Both the position numbers and the translations under genes were made by a program. Below, one piece after another: positions 16,514 to 25,099 of a DNA stretch of 35,162 nucleotides (positions are counted from its first letter, which is position 1; each line of letters begins with the position of its first letter). Origin of the DNA: Collinsella sp. (GTDB taxonomy: Bacteria > Actinomycetota > Coriobacteriia > Coriobacteriales > Coriobacteriaceae); assembly GCA_019414645.1 (NCBI GenBank), contig DXLP01000022.1, positions 1 to 35,162 of the forward strand, given 5' to 3'. Under the pieces are notes generated by a model. It worked only from the letters and a program-made list of their open reading frames with translations. It did not search any database and was not told the DNA's origin.

Positions 16514-16529
16514 CTCTCCCACCATTCGA

Positions 16530-16579
16530 TAGTCCGAGTTTTGACCAATTTATATCTCTACATTAGTCCGAGTTTTGAC
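16530..16579. promoter_or_regulatory. Two identical 16-bp direct repeats, likely MarR operators
   Basis: TAGTCCGAGTTTTGAC occurs at 16530-16545 and again at 16564-16579, start-to-start 34 bases. Between them lies an AT-rich stretch (AATTTATATCTC) that could hold the -10 element. The site is immediately upstream of the MarR gene, so autoregulation is likely. Confidence 0.6.
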
Positions 16580-16636
16580 TATCGTCAATACGCTCGTTGT
16601 TTATGGTCGGCTCTACATAAGCATATCGACAAAAAA

Positions 16637-16667
16637 GACCGCCGGCGCGGGGGCGGCGCCGGCGGTC
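16637..16667 (-). terminator. Intrinsic terminator of the 96-residue gene
   Basis: GACCGCCGGCGC (16637-16648) pairs with 16656-16667 around a short loop. On the minus strand it is followed by TTTTTT (16631-16636). It ends the minus-strand gene at 16695. Confidence 0.87.
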
Positions 16668-16694
16668 ACGCGAGAATAGCGATGTATTTGCCCG

Positions 16695-16985
16695 TTAGGC
16701 AGCGACGGCCTCGTAGACCGTTGCGCCCGCAAAGCTGTCGTGCAGGCTCTTGCCGCAGATCCAAGGTAGCTCGACGACCTCGCAGACCGTGTTGACCAGC
16801 TCGGAGCAATCAGTAAAGTGGCCCTTATCGTTGAGGGTCTCGCAATCCTGAACACGCCAATAGCCATCGGTGTGCGTGATGTAGTACTCGTGATCGTTGA
16901 TCGACACGAAAGCGCGCGTCTTGGAACGCAGCAGCTTCAGAAATCCTTCGAAGTCAGTCTCGACGACATCTCCAGCCTGGAACAT
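16695..16985 (-). CDS. Small hypothetical protein, 96 residues
   Basis: I do not recognise a family. The protein begins MFQAGDVVETDFEGFLKLLR and contains aromatic-rich HEYYITHTDGYWRVQD, then three Cys in the next 45 residues. It has no signal peptide or membrane helix, so it is probably cytoplasmic. The gene is supported by a strong ribosome site, GGAGG eight bases before ATG, a strong terminator directly downstream, and codon use like its neighbours. It is divergent from the nitroreductase gene across 294 bases in which I see no other gene. Confidence 0.75.
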   Translation of the reverse strand: MFQAGDVVETDFEGFLKLLRSKTRAFVSINDHEYYITHTDGYWRVQDCETLNDKGHFTDCSELVNTVCEVVELPWICGKSLHDSFAGATVYEAVAA

Positions 16986-17279
16986 GATAGTTACCTCCTG
17001 GCCCAGCGCCACCACAGCGCATTGATTAACGTTGGTACCCCTTTAGTAAAACCTTTATCAATTGATATGCGCCCCTGTTTTAGGCAAGTGGTAAAAAACC
17101 GCAGGGTAGACGGGATAAAACGTTTAACCATCTCATCAGTTTCTCACATTCTTGCCGCAGTTTTATGCAAGCCGACTTTTCCGATTGGTGGCTATTGCTG
17201 TTTGGGCCCTCTGCGCGATTACGGCTACGGCACGACGGGTAAGAACGGAGCATCTGCAACGTCATCGCTAGGAGAACCC

Positions 17280-17807
17280 ATGGAGACCATCGAAGCGCTC
17301 ATCCATCGCCGTAGCTGCCGCAACTACAGCGATCGCCCCGTCGAGGCAGAAAAGCTCGCACGCATTATCGAGGCAGGCCAGTACGCGCCGAGCGGCATGG
17401 GGCGTCAGCCGGTCACGTTCGTCGCCGTCACCGACCCCGCGACCGTCGAGCGTCTCTCGCAACTCAATGCGCAAGTCATGGGCAGCAACGGCGATCCCTT
17501 CTACGGTGCCAAAACCGTTGTGGTGGTACTGGTCGACCGCAGCGTGCCCACGCATCTGGAAGACGGTTCGCTTGCCATGGGCAACCTGCTCAATGCTGCC
17601 TATGCGCTGGGTGTTGATTCGTGCTGGATTCATCGCGCCCACGAGGTTTTCGATTCGCCCGAGGGCCTGGAGCTGCTGGCCAGCTGGGGCCTGCCCGCCG
17701 ACGGAAGCCTGCGCGGTGTTGGCAACTGCATTCTGGGCTACGCCGAGGACGCACTCCCCAAGGCCAAGCCTCGCCGCGACAACGTGGTGTATGTTCCGCC
17801 GTTCTAA
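17280..17807 (+). CDS. Nitroreductase family protein
   Basis: This 175-residue flavoenzyme belongs to the small FMN nitroreductases. The N-terminus METIEALIHRRSCRNYSDRP carries the RRSxRxY FMN-phosphate motif, AGQYAPSGMGRQP the second flavin contact, and GVGNCILGYAED the C-terminal contact. Members reduce quinones, nitro compounds or other oxidised substrates using NAD(P)H; the substrate here is unknown. ATG at 17280 has TAGGAG seven bases before it, and a longer open frame from 16818 reads through non-coding sequence. Its last three codons and stop lie inside the first hairpin of a repeat element (17796-17817), so the C-terminal VPPF may partly derive from the element. Confidence 0.93.
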   Translation: METIEALIHRRSCRNYSDRPVEAEKLARIIEAGQYAPSGMGRQPVTFVAVTDPATVERLSQLNAQVMGSNGDPFYGAKTVVVVLVDRSVPTHLEDGSLAMGNLLNAAYALGVDSCWIHRAHEVFDSPEGLELLASWGLPADGSLRGVGNCILGYAEDALPKAKPRRDNVVYVPPF

Positions 17808-17959
17808 CGAACGGCGGACCCGTTGACGCTGCGCGAGCCGCATTAACGCCAATCTGACGTTCAATTTCGAGGGCGCGACCAAAAGGTCAGCGCCCTCGAA
17901 ATTGAACGTCACCTTGGCGCAAATGCGGCCCGCTCGCTGTTGGTGCCTGACATCGAGTG
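17796..17959. repeat. Nested palindromic element, copy 1
   Basis: A small hairpin CCGCCGTTC/GAACGGCGG (17796-17804 and 17809-17817) is followed by a long hairpin of nearly 50 base pairs. Its left arm ends in TTCGAGGGCGCGACC (17880) and its right arm begins GGTCAGCGCCCTCGAA (17885), with AAAA between. The element ends in CATCGAGTG. It is almost identical, in opposite orientation, to 22205-22367. It lies between convergent genes and overlaps the nitroreductase stop codon. Confidence 0.87.
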
Positions 17960-17971
17960 AGCCACTGTCTT

Positions 17972-18007
17972 GGGCAGCTAAAAGGCCCCGTCCCATATTT
18001 GCTGCCC
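17972..18007. repeat. Hairpin with GCCCCGTCCC core
   Basis: GGGCAGC (17972-17978) pairs with GCTGCCC (18001-18007), with further A-T pairs inside. The loop holds GCCCCGTCCC (17985-17994), the reverse complement of the block in inverted repeat 1 at 5091-5100. It may end the minus-strand gene whose stop is at 18018. Confidence 0.65.
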
Positions 18008-18017
18008 CACTCGCAAC

Positions 18018-18593
18018 TTATCTTGCCGATGGAGTTGTCGTCGTTTCGTTCGTGTGAGTCGTTTTGGCGCCGTCGCCTTGTTCGTCCTCGTCCTTTTGAG
18101 CATCGGCAATGGTGGCAGCAGCTGCGACCATACCGCGCTGGGGCGCCACACCCGTCTGGTCTTGTGCGCCTTCAACAAGCTCCGTGCCAGCATGCGCAAG
18201 TTCAGGCGATTTGAAAATCGCGCCCAGACTCGCGCCGTCGCCGGCATATCCGAGCGCCGCGAGCGCGATGACGATTATCGCGGCAACGACCACGATCGGC
18301 ACGTAACGATGCCAGCCTGCAGGATTGAGGCCGCTACGGCGGGCAGCACCGCGGCTGATGTAGCCAAGCGTTCCATCGTGCTTGAGCTTTGAGCCCACCA
18401 CGCGCCTTCGTCCCCACAACGAGGACTCGGCCTGCATGGCCAAGCGAGCGCTTGCCGAAGGATAGCCATATTTTGTGCGCTTGAACGAGCCGTCGAACCC
18501 CGAGGCGCTTTTGCCCCACGTCCGCGAAGTCGTACGCCGGCCGACCGGCGCCGCACTTCGCTTTGTTCGGTTCGTTTTTGAAGTCTCCGCCAT
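18018..18593 (-). CDS. Hypothetical protein with one membrane helix
   Basis: This 191-residue protein has no family I recognise. Residues 1-95 are basic and Ser/Arg-rich, including TKRSAAPVGRR and a GYPSASARLAMQAESSLWGR stretch. A single hydrophobic helix VPIVVVAAIIVIALAALGYA follows (about residues 98-117). The rest is acidic and Thr-rich and ends in THTNETTTTPSAR. It probably has its basic N-terminus in the cytoplasm and the acidic tail outside. ATG at 18591-18593 sits close behind GGGGGAG, so spacing is short and the start is less certain; GTG at 18645-18647 is an alternative. Confidence 0.65.
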   Translation of the reverse strand: MAETSKTNRTKRSAAPVGRRTTSRTWGKSASGFDGSFKRTKYGYPSASARLAMQAESSLWGRRRVVGSKLKHDGTLGYISRGAARRSGLNPAGWHRYVPIVVVAAIIVIALAALGYAGDGASLGAIFKSPELAHAGTELVEGAQDQTGVAPQRGMVAAAATIADAQKDEDEQGDGAKTTHTNETTTTPSAR

Positions 18594-18676
18594 ACTCCCC
18601 CGCACGCCGTAACACAATCGAAACAATGCTTCTTTGGACTGTATCACACGCGCCGCACGCGGTCACGGCGCCTCGC

Positions 18677-19894
18677 TCAGCGGTCGTTGTCCTTCAGCAG
18701 GCGCCATAAAGTCGTGCGGCTTATACCGAGCACCTCTGCCGCACGTGTCCTGTTGCCGTGAAGGTGCTGCAGGACCAACCGTGCGACATCGCGCTCGGTA
18801 TCGGCCAGGGGACGCAAGATGTACAAATCGCTTTCGAGCGCCGGGGCGCCAAAGGTCGCGGTCTTGATAACGTCCTCCTGGGCAAGCACCTCTTTCGCCA
18901 CGGCACGCTCCACCGTACCCGCCCCCACTAATATATAGAGTCGTTCAGAGACTTCACGCAGCTGCAGGTAATTGCGGGGCCAACGGTACGCATCGAGCGT
19001 CTCTGCCGCGGCGGCGGACAACATGGGGGCACCCGTCTTAAACATATCTGCCAGATACCCCAGATAGCGCGCAACCTTTTCCGACGCGCCGCCCTGCTCG
19101 GCAATCGCCGGCGCCACACTCACTGCACAGGCCAGACGCTCGGTTACAAAAGCAGCCTGATCGCTTTCGCCGCCGCCCGGCATATCGTTTGCCGTCAACA
19201 CCACATGGCAACGAGTTGCGAGCACCGTGTCGATCATTGCGGACACGAGCTCGCGCAGACGTTGGGGGCCAACAGCATGCCAGCCGCCCATGCAAAGTGT
19301 CAGCCCCGTTTGGAATAGCGGCGATTCGGAACTTTTGAGCAGATGGCGCCAGCCGCGATCCGTAAGCTCATCGAGCGCAACGGACACAAAGGGCTGATCG
19401 GCATAGGGTCCATCCAGGTACAGGCGTTTTGCAATCTGATCCTGCCCCGCGCCCAGCTCGCCCTCGAGCATAAGGGGCACCCCACGCGCATAGCTCCCAC
19501 GTACGGGGGCAGCGACCGCCGCCGCATCTTCGACGATGCCGTACGTGCTCGACGCGTAGCGAGCCTCGACTTCGTCGGCATTGAGCCACTCGATGCCCGC
19601 ATGCGTCGCAGCGGCGCGCACCTCATGCGCCACGACCACCCAAAGCGCTCCGCGCTCCTTGGCCGTCGGGCGCACCGTCAAGCTCAACCGCACGCCCTCG
19701 TGGCCCATCACCAGGCGCGCCCCATCGCCCACGCGAGCGAGACGCTCGGAAACAAAAGCGGCGATATCCTGCTCGAGTGCCGCGTCACTCATAGTCGAGA
19801 TCACAACGCCACCGCGCTCGTCGACTGCCAGCGCCGATACTCCGGCTGCGGACAATGCCTCAATCAGAATCTGCAGCTTGGCATCGCTATCCAT
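18677..19894 (-). CDS. Degenerate NtrC-like (enhancer-binding type) regulator with Fis-type HTH
   Basis: This 405-residue protein has an unassigned N-terminal domain (about 1-110), a central AAA+ region (about 125-335) and a C-terminal Fis-type helix-turn-helix ending RTRAAEVLGISRTTLWRLLK. The Walker A equivalent reads GELGAGQDQ near 145-153, with Gln where the catalytic Lys belongs. The GAFTGA loop that contacts sigma-54 is absent. A sensor-like RWPRNYLQLREV remains. It probably binds DNA but does not use ATP to activate sigma-54 RNA polymerase. It lies downstream of the YeiH-like gene on the same strand. ATG at 19892-19894 is chosen; TTG at 19954 would add 20 residues. Confidence 0.75.
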   Translation of the reverse strand: MDSDAKLQILIEALSAAGVSALAVDERGGVVISTMSDAALEQDIAAFVSERLARVGDGARLVMGHEGVRLSLTVRPTAKERGALWVVVAHEVRAAATHAGIEWLNADEVEARYASSTYGIVEDAAAVAAPVRGSYARGVPLMLEGELGAGQDQIAKRLYLDGPYADQPFVSVALDELTDRGWRHLLKSSESPLFQTGLTLCMGGWHAVGPQRLRELVSAMIDTVLATRCHVVLTANDMPGGGESDQAAFVTERLACAVSVAPAIAEQGGASEKVARYLGYLADMFKTGAPMLSAAAAETLDAYRWPRNYLQLREVSERLYILVGAGTVERAVAKEVLAQEDVIKTATFGAPALESDLYILRPLADTERDVARLVLQHLHGNRTRAAEVLGISRTTLWRLLKDNDR

Positions 19895-20043
19895 GATTTG
19901 CCCCTGTCCGCGGCGACGTGCAACCGCCGACGGTCGCACGACCGAATGTTTCAAAATTGAACGATATTACTCACCAAACACTATAGGGCAAAAGTCGCCG
20001 TCCTGCGAGTATATGAATTGCCCCGCATCGCCATCCTGGCGGG

Positions 20044-20108
20044 GCGATAAGAGCTCTTCGGGACCTATCAACCTGCGGACAAGCCATACCCGCAAGAGCT
20101 CCTATCGC
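20044..20108. repeat. Inverted repeat between YeiH and NtrC-like genes
   Basis: GCGATAAGAGCTCTT (20044-20058) and AAGAGCTCCTATCGC (20094-20108) pair with one mismatch around a 35-base loop. A smaller hairpin, GCCCCGC...GCGGGGC, overlaps its left side at about 20020-20045, so two alternative structures are possible. It lies 52 bases beyond the YeiH stop and could end that transcript or reduce read-through to the regulator. Confidence 0.55.
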
Positions 20109-20160
20109 TCCACCGCAGGTATGCGCTCGCCAGCACGCAACACGCAAATCAGCTACTTCT

Positions 20161-21195
20161 CTACCAGATTCCCAGCACGTGCTGCATTCCCAAACTCATG
20201 CATGCAATGCCAATCCAGCAGCAAAAGCCCAACGCGATGGGTTTGCCGCCCTTTTTGACCAGCTCGACGATATCGGTATTAAAGCCAATAGCCGCCATGG
20301 CCATCACGATAAAGAACTTCGACAGCTCCTTGATGGGCGCCGTAATGGACGCAGGAAGCTGAAGCACCGCGGTGATCACGCTCGCCAGCACAAAGAACAA
20401 CACAAACATGGGAAACGCACGTTTAAGCGAGAACGTGCTTTTGGCGTCGCCGCCGGCCTTGCGCGCCAGATGCATCTGCCAGCATGCGAGAGCCAATGTA
20501 ATGGGAATAATGGCCAGCGTCCTGGTGAGCTTAACCACTGTGGCGCTTTCGAGCACATTGGCGCCGGGATGCATGCTATCCCAGGCGCTCGCCGCAGCCG
20601 TTACCGACGAGGTGTCGTTGATGGCGGTGCCGGCAAACAGGCCAAAGCCCTCGTTGGTCAGCCCGAGCATGCCGCCGAGCGTCGGAAACACGAGCGCCGC
20701 GATAACGTTAAACAGGAAGATGACCGAAATGGCTTGGGCAATCTCGCGATCGTCGGCATCGATGACGGGCGCGGTCGCAGCGATGGCCGAACCGCCGCAA
20801 ATCGACGAGCCCACACCCACAAGCGTCGCAATCTTGCCCGGCACGTTCATAACGCGGCAGAGCACGACGGCGATGACAAGCGAGGTCGAGATCGTCGCCA
20901 CGATAATCGGCAGCGACTGGGCGCCCTTGGACAGAATCTGGGAGAGGTTCATGCCAAAGCCAAGCAGGATAACCGCGTACTGCAAGACTTTTTTAGACGT
21001 ATAGGTGACACCGGCGGCGAGCTGTTCGCGACGATTCTTGGGAAAGACGAGCGCCAGGACCATGCCAAAGAGAATGGCAAATACCGGACCGCCGACCACC
21101 TCAATTTGTTTGCCGAGCAACGTCGCGGGAATGGCGATGATCAGGCAGAACAAGACGCCTTTCCAGCGCTCGCGTACGATATTCGCCAGTTGCAT
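20161..21195 (-). CDS. YeiH/UPF0324 family putative membrane transporter
   Basis: This 344-residue protein has about ten hydrophobic segments. The family motifs LLGFGMNLSQI, GVGSSICGGSAIAATAPVI, GLFAGTAINDTSSVTAAASA and MAAIGFNTDI place it in the UPF0324 (YeiH) family, often annotated as a putative sulfate exporter; that function is not well proven. ATG at 21193-21195 has AAGGA upstream. It is divergent from a GntR/FCD regulator across 163 bases, a common arrangement in which the regulator controls the transporter. The NtrC-like regulator lies downstream. Confidence 0.92.
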   Translation of the reverse strand: MQLANIVRERWKGVLFCLIIAIPATLLGKQIEVVGGPVFAILFGMVLALVFPKNRREQLAAGVTYTSKKVLQYAVILLGFGMNLSQILSKGAQSLPIIVATISTSLVIAVVLCRVMNVPGKIATLVGVGSSICGGSAIAATAPVIDADDREIAQAISVIFLFNVIAALVFPTLGGMLGLTNEGFGLFAGTAINDTSSVTAAASAWDSMHPGANVLESATVVKLTRTLAIIPITLALACWQMHLARKAGGDAKSTFSLKRAFPMFVLFFVLASVITAVLQLPASITAPIKELSKFFIVMAMAAIGFNTDIVELVKKGGKPIALGFCCWIGIACMSLGMQHVLGIW

Positions 21196-21358
21196 ATGAG
21201 ATTCCTTCTTTCTATTTCACGTTTGCGACGGCTTATGATACGGCAATGTTGAGCACAGCCCTGCGCAAATACAGACTAAGATGCCGCAATAGTTCTCGGG
21301 CAACAGCCGAATTACCCACCGCGGAGAGCTGGTTCGCGGCATAATAAACAACTGACAT

Positions 21359-22090
21359 ATGAGTTTGATAGAACAGTTGCGAGGCGCTATGGAAGAATCG
21401 ATGCACGTCGGCGAGCAGGAAACGAGCCTACAGGACCAGTCCTACCACACCATTCGACGCAAAATCGTCTACCTGGACTACAAGCCGGGCGAAAAGCTAG
21501 GCGTCAAGCAGCTTTGCGACGACCTGGATATGGGGCGCACCCCTGTGCGCGAGGCACTGGTGCGTCTGGCGCAAGAGAGCCTGGTGCGCACCGTGCCCCA
21601 AAGCGGCACCTATGTCTCGCCCATCAACCTCACCTTTGCCGAGAGCGCCTGCTACATTCGCGAACACCTGGAAAAACAGGTGATTGTGGAGTGCTGCGCC
21701 CGTGCCACCTCGGCAGGCATCGAGCAGCTCGACCGAGCCATCGCGCTGCAGGAAAAGGCCATGGCCGAAGAGGATCGCATCGGATTCTTTTTAAGCGACA
21801 ACCTCATGCACCGCATGATCTTTAGCATCGCGTGCCGCAGCACCGTGTGGTCGTGGCTCGAGGCGACCAATGCCGACCTGGAGCGCTTCCGCTGGCTGCG
21901 CGCCGCCACGCAGAGGCTCGACAATCAGGAGATTGTTAACGAGCACAAGCAAATCCGCCGCGCCATCGCCGGCCGCGACCCCATCGAGGCGAGCTTTTTG
22001 GTCAGCAAGCACCTGCATATGATGTTCCGCAACCAGACCGAGGTCCTGGACCAATATCCCAAGTATTTCGAGACCAGCAAGCTCCGCTAA
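21359..22090 (+). CDS. GntR-family regulator with FCD ligand domain
   Basis: This protein of up to 243 residues has a GntR winged helix-turn-helix (about 25-90), with LGVKQLCDDLDMGRTPVREA then LVRLAQESLVRTVPQSGTYV, and an all-helical FCD domain after it. FCD proteins bind small organic acids through a metal site; His151 (in NLMHRMIF), His201 and His223 are candidate ligands. The start at 21359 has no good ribosome site and lies about 15 bases from a -10-like CATAAT, so a very short leader is possible; ATG at 21389 with GAGG upstream is an alternative. It is divergent from the YeiH-like gene and may regulate it. A strong terminator follows. Confidence 0.9.
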   Translation: MSLIEQLRGAMEESMHVGEQETSLQDQSYHTIRRKIVYLDYKPGEKLGVKQLCDDLDMGRTPVREALVRLAQESLVRTVPQSGTYVSPINLTFAESACYIREHLEKQVIVECCARATSAGIEQLDRAIALQEKAMAEEDRIGFFLSDNLMHRMIFSIACRSTVWSWLEATNADLERFRWLRAATQRLDNQEIVNEHKQIRRAIAGRDPIEASFLVSKHLHMMFRNQTEVLDQYPKYFETSKLR

Positions 22091-22138
22091 CCTGCCAAAA
22101 AGGGACAGGTTTATTTCGGCAGGTTTTATCTGGGCAAA
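22091..22138 (+). repeat. CCTGCC hairpin repeat, directly after a stop codon
   Basis: The repeat starts at the base after the GntR gene's TAA. CCTGCC (22091-22096) pairs with GGCAGG (22118-22123) and encloses GGGACAGGTTTATTT; TTTTATCTGGGCAAA follows. A nearly identical copy begins at 29150, also immediately after a TAA, and a related reversed copy lies at 26111-26148. The hairpin plus T-run could terminate transcription. Confidence 0.8.
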
Positions 22139-22141
22139 TGC

Positions 22142-22181
22142 AACAAGGCCCGACTCCGCCACAACGGAGCCGGGCCTTGTT
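22142..22181 (+). terminator. Intrinsic terminator of the GntR gene
   Basis: AACAAGGCCCGACTCC (22142-22157) pairs with 22166-22181 with one mismatch around an eight-base loop, and TTGTTGTT closes the right side. Confidence 0.82.
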
Positions 22182-22204
22182 GTTGGCGCGTTTCGACAAC
22201 AGAG

Positions 22205-22367
22205 CACTCGATGTCAGTCGTCAACAGTGAGCGAGCCGCATTTGCGCCAAGGTGACGTGAAATGAGAGGGCGCTGACCTTCTGGTCGCGCCCTCGAAATT
22301 GAACGTCAGATTGGCGTGAATGCGGCTCGCGCAGCGTCGACCGGTCCGCCGTTCGGCAGAACGGCGG
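22205..22367. repeat. Nested palindromic element, copy 2 (reversed)
   Basis: This is the reverse complement of 17796-17959 with few differences. It starts CACTCGATG, has the long hairpin centred on TTCT near 22280, and ends with the small hairpin CCGCCGTTC/GAACGGCGG (22346-22354 and 22359-22367). It ends nine bases from the glmS stop codon and again lies in a convergent gap. One arm has several changes near 22258-22266, so the stem is slightly weaker than in copy 1. Confidence 0.87.
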
Positions 22368-22375
22368 AACAACAA

Positions 22376-24223
<1,848 letters not shown>

Positions 24224-24297
24224 AGGATAAATCCCTTCGCTCGCGTGACTGCAAAACGCCCACGCACGACGGGCGCTGAGACGTATAACGTCCGAGT

Positions 24298-24358
24298 ATT
24301 GTACTCACACAAACGCAAGCTGATATACCAGAAGTGGTATCTTAAACTGGATACCACT
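24298..24358 (-). promoter_or_regulatory. glmS promoter and overlapping ATACCA/TGGTAT operators
   Basis: On the minus strand TACAAT (24298-24303) is a good -10 element for glmS. Upstream, ATACCAGAAGTGGTAT (24325-24340) is a palindrome, and AGTGGTATC (24333-24341) pairs exactly with GATACCACT (24350-24358). The middle half-site is shared by both. TGGTAT half-sites resemble those used by GntR/HutC amino-sugar regulators, but no such regulator is in the window. Confidence 0.55.
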
Positions 24359-24373
24359 CGATGCACACACCCT

Positions 24374-24417
24374 ACCACCACAACGGTAACAGGCACCTTT
24401 GCTGTGGTTGGCACTCC
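24374..24417. repeat. CCACCACAA repeat with ACAGGCACC core, copy 1
   Basis: ACCACCACAA at 24374 and GTGGTTGG near 24405 form an imperfect hairpin around AACAGGCACCTTTG. It aligns along about 44 bases with 26063-26106, sharing ACAGGCACCTTTG and the final ACTCC. It abuts the stop of the permease gene (24419). Confidence 0.6.
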
Positions 24418-24418
24418 C

Positions 24419-25066
24419 CTAGGGACGCAGGCGGCGTTCGAGCCGATTGCCCAGGGCCGTGAGTGCCATAACAATGACGTAGTAGACCACGGCCACCACT
24501 AAAAACGGTTCAAAGGCTCGATAGGTGAGCGCCTGCACGCTCTGGGCGGCGCGCATCATATCCATCAGGCCGATGGTTGCCACCAGCGAGGAGCTCTTGA
24601 GGACCGTGATCACTTCGTTGACCAGAGCAGGGGCAATCGAGCGCATCGCCTGCGGAACGATGATCTTGCGCATCATGGGAACATAGCGAAGCCCGATGGC
24701 CCGAGCGGCATCGTACTGCCCCCGGTCAACGCCCTCGATACCACCGCGCACCGTCTCGGACACCGTCGCTGAGCCGTTGAGCCCCAGCGTAATGGCACCG
24801 GCGGCAAACATCGAAATTTTGAAGCCCGTGAGCTGCGGCGTCGCAAAGTACGCCAAAAAAAGCAACACGATGAGCGGCACGCCGCGAAAGATAGAGGTGT
24901 AGAAGTTGAGCACCGCACGCAATGGGCGACAGGGCAAAACCTTGAGCACGGCAATGAGAAAGCCCAGGACGAGTGCTAGGGCCAGCGCGGCGGCCGTCAC
25001 CTGACAGGTCACGACCAGGCCGCTCATAAACATCGGTATATATGGTTCTAGCAGTTCAAACTTCAT
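24419..25066 (-). CDS. Polar amino-acid ABC transporter permease
   Basis: This 215-residue membrane protein has about five helices and the family EAA loop, QYDAARAIGLRYVPMMRKII followed by VPQA, which docks on the ATPase. RGVPLIVLLFL is typical of the His/Glu/Gln/Arg permease group. It probably forms a homodimer and works with the lipoprotein upstream, 33 bases away. I prefer ATG at 25064-25066 because AAGGG is about seven bases upstream; ATG at 25072 is too close to it. No ATP-binding gene is in this cluster, so the ATPase must come from elsewhere, perhaps the gene at 32853-33617. Confidence 0.93.
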   Translation of the reverse strand: MKFELLEPYIPMFMSGLVVTCQVTAAALALALVLGFLIAVLKVLPCRPLRAVLNFYTSIFRGVPLIVLLFLAYFATPQLTGFKISMFAAGAITLGLNGSATVSETVRGGIEGVDRGQYDAARAIGLRYVPMMRKIIVPQAMRSIAPALVNEVITVLKSSSLVATIGLMDMMRAAQSVQALTYRAFEPFLVVAVVYYVIVMALTALGNRLERRLRP

Positions 25067-25099
25067 CAGCATGCCCTTGGCGCGCGCCTCACCGGCTCG

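Noticed and set aside
24224..24297. Possible glmS ribozyme
   Set aside because: The leader is short and I see no match to the ribozyme core.
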